Assembly: GCA_934216505.1 (NCBI GenBank)
Contig: CAKQBW010000016.1
Span: 1-24,448 of the forward strand
DNA: 24,448 nt
Direction of reading: 5' to 3'
DNA from: an uncultured Alphaproteobacteria bacterium
Lineage (GTDB): Bacteria; Pseudomonadota; Alphaproteobacteria; CAAHEQ01; UBA3637
A program made the translations under genes and the position numbers. Below the pieces are notes generated by a model. It saw only the letters and a list, made by a program, of their open reading frames with translations, did no database searches and was not told where the DNA came from. The first letter of the stretch is position 1, and each line of letters opens with the position of its first letter. Below, piece after piece: positions 21,916 through 24,448 of the stretch.

Positions 21916-23018
21916 TTTTCCCCTTTCCTAGTTGCGCCAGAGCCACCCGCATAAAGGCGTCCAAATCTCCGTCCAATACCCCTTGTGTATCAGAAGTTTC
22001 ATAGTTCGTGCGTAAATCCTTTACCATTTGATAGGGTTGCAACACATACGACCGAATTTGATTGCCCCAACCATTATCACCTTTTTGCGCATTGACCTGT
22101 CCTTGCGCCTCTAAACGTTTTTGTAATTCCCTTTCATACAAACGGGCCCGCAACATATTCCATGCATATTCACGGTTTTGTAATTGACTACGCTGTGTCT
22201 GACACGCTGCCACAATCCCCGTAGGAATATGGGTAATTCGGACGGCACTTTCTGTCCGATTGACATGCTGACCACCTGCCCCACTGGCCCGATACACATC
22301 AATCCGACAATCCGCTGGATTGATATCTATTTGAATGCTGTCATCAACCACAGGATACACCCAAACAGACGAAAAACTGGTATGGCGGCGGGCATTTGCA
22401 TCAAAGGGAGAAATACGCACCAACCGATGAACCCCTGATTCAAATTTTAACCACCCATAAGCATTCATTCCCATAACCTTTAAAGTGGCCGATTTAATGC
22501 CCGCTTCTTCGCCATCTGAAATTTCCAAAATTTCTATTTTATAGCCCGTCTTTTCGGCCCACCGTTCATACATGCGCAACAACATGCTGGCCCAATCTTG
22601 CGATTCTGTCCCGCCTGCGCCCGAATGGATTTCCACAAAGGCATCATTTTTATCCCCTTCCTGAGAAAGCAAACTTTCCAATTCCATTTTTTCAAACCGT
22701 TGATTCATAGATTCAAATTGTTTTTCGGCGTCTTGCAAAAGGTCCATTTCTCCTTCAGCTTCGGCCATTTCAATCATCTCATAGGTATTATTGAGTTGCG
22801 TTTCCATTTGACGCACTTCATCAATAGATTTTGTCAGATAAGTGCGTTCGCTTAAAATCCTTTGCGCCCGTTCGGGATCATCCCAAAGATGGGCATCAGC
22901 GGCCAATGCCTCTAACTCTGATAAATGGACTAGGGCTTTATCCCAGTCAAAGACGCTCCTTTATAAGGGTCAAGATGCCCTTATATTTTTCATTCAATGC
23001 GATCATTTCTGATTTCAT
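21905..23018 (-). CDS. prfB: Peptide chain release factor 2, with programmed +1 frameshift
   Basis: Recognises UAA and UGA stop codons and releases the nascent peptide. The gene is read in two frames: 23018-22950 encodes 23 codons from ATG (MKSEMIALNEKYKGI...ERL) up to CTT, then an in-frame TGA (22949-22947); slipping one base forward at CTT-TGA-C continues in the frame 22948-21905, adding 347 residues for a total of 370. After the shift the sequence reads LDWDKALVHLSELEALAADAHLWDD, a normal RF2 start. The tripeptide SPF (203-205) and GGQ (248-250) motifs sit where E. coli RF2 has them (205-207, 250-252). The start has AAAGGA upstream and follows the PBP1A stop by 14 bases. A frame starting at 22906 would be truncated and is not the true start. 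Confidence 0.97.
22947..22961 (-). other. prfB programmed +1 frameshift site
   Basis: On the reverse strand AAG-GAG-CGT-CTT-TGA-C: the internal Shine-Dalgarno AAGGAG (22961-22956) is 3 bases ahead of the slippery CTT, followed by the UGA stop and C. The spacing equals the classical RF2 site. Low RF2 favours the shift, giving autoregulation by a UGA read in the zero frame. Confidence 0.95.
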
Positions 23019-23032
23019 ATTTTTTCCTTTGT

Positions 23033-24448
23033 TTAATAAAGTCCCCCCAAATCGGGTAAATCTTCCTCGGACGGAAGTGTCATTCCTTGCCCAATAATTT
23101 TTTGGGGCTTGGATAAATCTGTTTCCTTACGAAAAGCCTCGGTAATCACATTCGTATCCGCTTTGGTGGCCAACTGGCCTGTGGTCGCATTGACCCGTAC
23201 TAACTTCACCCCTTGGGGCACACGGAAAGGAATGTCGGGTGTTTTTTTCAAAGCCTCTTTCATAAACTCACGAAAAATAGGCGCACTCACAACGCCCCCT
23301 GTATCATGGGGTCCCAAAGTTTTGGGATTATCAAATCCCACCCAAACACCTGCCACTAAATCAGGCGAAAAACCAATAAACCATGCGTCATGGCTGTCAT
23401 TACTGGTCCCCGATTTTGCCCCTAAAGTCTTTTTCACCGAACGCACTGAACGCCCCGTTCCCCGTTCCACAACCCCCGTCAAGATATTCACCATCTGATA
23501 AGCACTGACGGGATCTTGAATTTGCTCACGATTATCGGGCAACTGAGGCATTTCTTCTGTCGTGGCAAAATCTCCCACGCAATTTTCACACGCTCGTGTA
23601 TCTTTTTTATACAGTGTTTTCCCTAAACGATCCTGAATACGGTCAATCAAACTGGGCTCAATCCGTTTTCCCCCATTCACCAACATGCCATAGGCTGACA
23701 CCAACCGCATCAAAGTGGTTTCCCCTGCCCCTAAAGCCGTGGCCAAATTCGGTTCTAATTTATCCGATATCCCAAATTTTTTGGCATAATCCAAAATAAT
23801 ACGCATGCCTATGGCTTGGGCCAAACGCACCGTCATCAAGTTGCGGGACTTTTCAATCCCCACCCGCAAAGTTGTGGGGCCATAAAATTGACGTGAATAA
23901 TTTTGGGGTTTCCACATCGTCCCATCCAATTTTTGCATGACAATCGGGGCATCTAAAATCAAACTGGACGGATTATATCCCGAATCCAAAGCCGCCAAAT
24001 AAACAAAAGGTTTAAAGGAAGACCCAGGTTGGCGCAACGCTTGGACCGCCCGATTGAATTGATTGCGTTCAAAGGCAAAGCCCCCCGCCATCGCATACAC
24101 CCGTCCCGTATGGGGATTCAACGCCACCAACGCCCCTTCCACTTCGGGCATTTGTTGCAAGGTGTAGCCCGTCGCACTGGGGGACACCAAAATAATATCT
24201 CCCTCCTGTAAAACATCAGACACCTTTTCCACTTTCTTAGAAGAAATTCGCCCTTCCTCTAACGCTGGCTTAGCCCATAACATCTGATCCAAAGAAAGCA
24301 CCTGTTCTTCCCCAGAAGACAATTTGATTCGGGCTTGCGTTTCTGAAACAGAAAGGACCCCTGCATAAACCCAATTTTTGGGCGCATAAACTTTTTTATA
24401 TTTGGTCAATTCTTCTGAAAGGTCATCCAGCAAAACATGTGCCACAGG
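23033..24448 (-). CDS. mrcA: Penicillin-binding protein 1A, C-terminal part (transpeptidase)
   Basis: C-terminal portion of a bifunctional class A peptidoglycan synthase; the transglycosylase domain and membrane anchor lie beyond the right edge. An OB-like region (about residues 25-95 of the visible part) precedes the transpeptidase domain. Its active-site motifs are present in order: SxxK with Ser142 (QPGSSFKPF), SRN, and KSGT (AKSGTSNDSHDAWFIG), where Ser replaces the Thr of the usual KTG, as in many class A enzymes. The length after the SxxK motif and the C-terminal VRVNATTGQLA segment fit PBP1A of Alphaproteobacteria. It stops at 23033-23035 and prfB starts 14 bases later, so the operon promoter lies outside the window. 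The name mrcA is inferred from domain layout; PBP1B or PBP1C are less likely. Confidence 0.88.
   Translation of the reverse strand, partial: PVAHVLLDDLSEELTKYKKVYAPKNWVYAGVLSVSETQARIKLSSGEEQVLSLDQMLWAKPALEEGRISSKKVEKVSDVLQEGDIILVSPSATGYTLQQMPEVEGALVALNPHTGRVYAMAGGFAFERNQFNRAVQALRQPGSSFKPFVYLAALDSGYNPSSLILDAPIVMQKLDGTMWKPQNYSRQFYGPTTLRVGIEKSRNLMTVRLAQAIGMRIILDYAKKFGISDKLEPNLATALGAGETTLMRLVSAYGMLVNGGKRIEPSLIDRIQDRLGKTLYKKDTRACENCVGDFATTEEMPQLPDNREQIQDPVSAYQMVNILTGVVERGTGRSVRSVKKTLGAKSGTSNDSHDAWFIGFSPDLVAGVWVGFDNPKTLGPHDTGGVVSAPIFREFMKEALKKTPDIPFRVPQGVKLVRVNATTGQLATKADTNVITEAFRKETDLSKPQKIIGQGMTLPSEEDLPDLGGLY

Noticed and set aside
22947..22949. In-frame TGA near the prfB start as a nonsense mutation or pseudogene
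   Set aside because: The surrounding AAGGAG-CGT-CTT-TGA-C is the standard RF2 frameshift site and both frames join to a full-length RF2.
23109..23498. Plus-strand frame of 129 codons opposite the PBP1A gene
   Set aside because: Antisense to conserved transpeptidase motifs (KSGT region) and without start signals.
1..24448. tRNA genes, IS elements, CRISPR arrays, riboswitches or attachment sites
   Set aside because: I looked on both strands and saw no cloverleaf, transposase, regular repeats or long structured leader; gaps between genes are short and mostly filled by promoters or terminators.

Overview
The window is a dense, chromosome-like stretch of core genes from a Gram-negative bacterium of moderate-to-low GC (roughly low 40s percent by eye). 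Several features point to an Alphaproteobacterium: a 73-residue DUF3126 protein, a DUF465/YdcH-like small protein, a short RNase D next to kdsD and the lpt genes, and a GyrA with the inserted acidic segment in the C-terminal domain that I know from that class. The low GC and very tight spacing suggest a host-associated or reduced-genome lineage, but that is inference. I see no mobile element, tRNA, rRNA, CRISPR array or phage gene, and no gene-free stretch longer than about 160 bases.

Layout. Positions 1-455 hold the 3' end of a TrmN6-like tRNA adenine methyltransferase. From 513 to 3837 runs an operon for LPS precursor synthesis and export: short RNase D, KdsD, a single protein carrying both LptC and LptA, and LptB. 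A 6-phosphofructokinase with its own promoter follows, then a DUF465 protein and an isolated AT-rich membrane protein. On the minus strand are queA and a DUF3126 gene, sharing a very compact divergent promoter with dusA (7158-8138). dusA overlaps a convergent DUF502 membrane protein gene by 50 bases. A Sel1-repeat protein is tightly coupled to pepN (8808-11943). A minus-strand glycosyltransferase-like gene, a small membrane protein and a phosphomannose-isomerase-type cupin lead up to a terminator and gyrA (13814-16600). Behind gyrA sit two unrecognised small genes, one encoding a 66-residue protein with nine cysteines, ended by a strong bidirectional terminator at 17187-17215.

The right third is one minus-strand run, read from right to left: the penicillin-binding protein 1A C-terminal part, prfB with an intact programmed +1 frameshift site, a DUF47/PhoU-like protein, a PiT-family permease with degenerate signature motifs, and a 1017-residue AsmA/YhdP-type protein. 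Gaps are short or negative, so they are probably co-transcribed.

Functionally the window is weighted to envelope building (KdsD, LptCA, LptB, PBP1A, AsmA-like, DUF502, glycosyltransferase), tRNA modification (TrmN6, QueA, DusA) and translation or replication housekeeping (RF2, GyrA, PepN). No obviously new multi-gene system stands out. The most notable points are the LptC-LptA fusion, the degenerate PiT permease beside DUF47, the Cys-rich small protein behind gyrA, the overlapping divergent promoter at dusA, and the PFK donor-site residues. Several gene starts were chosen by promoter and ribosome-binding-site evidence rather than by the longest reading frame.
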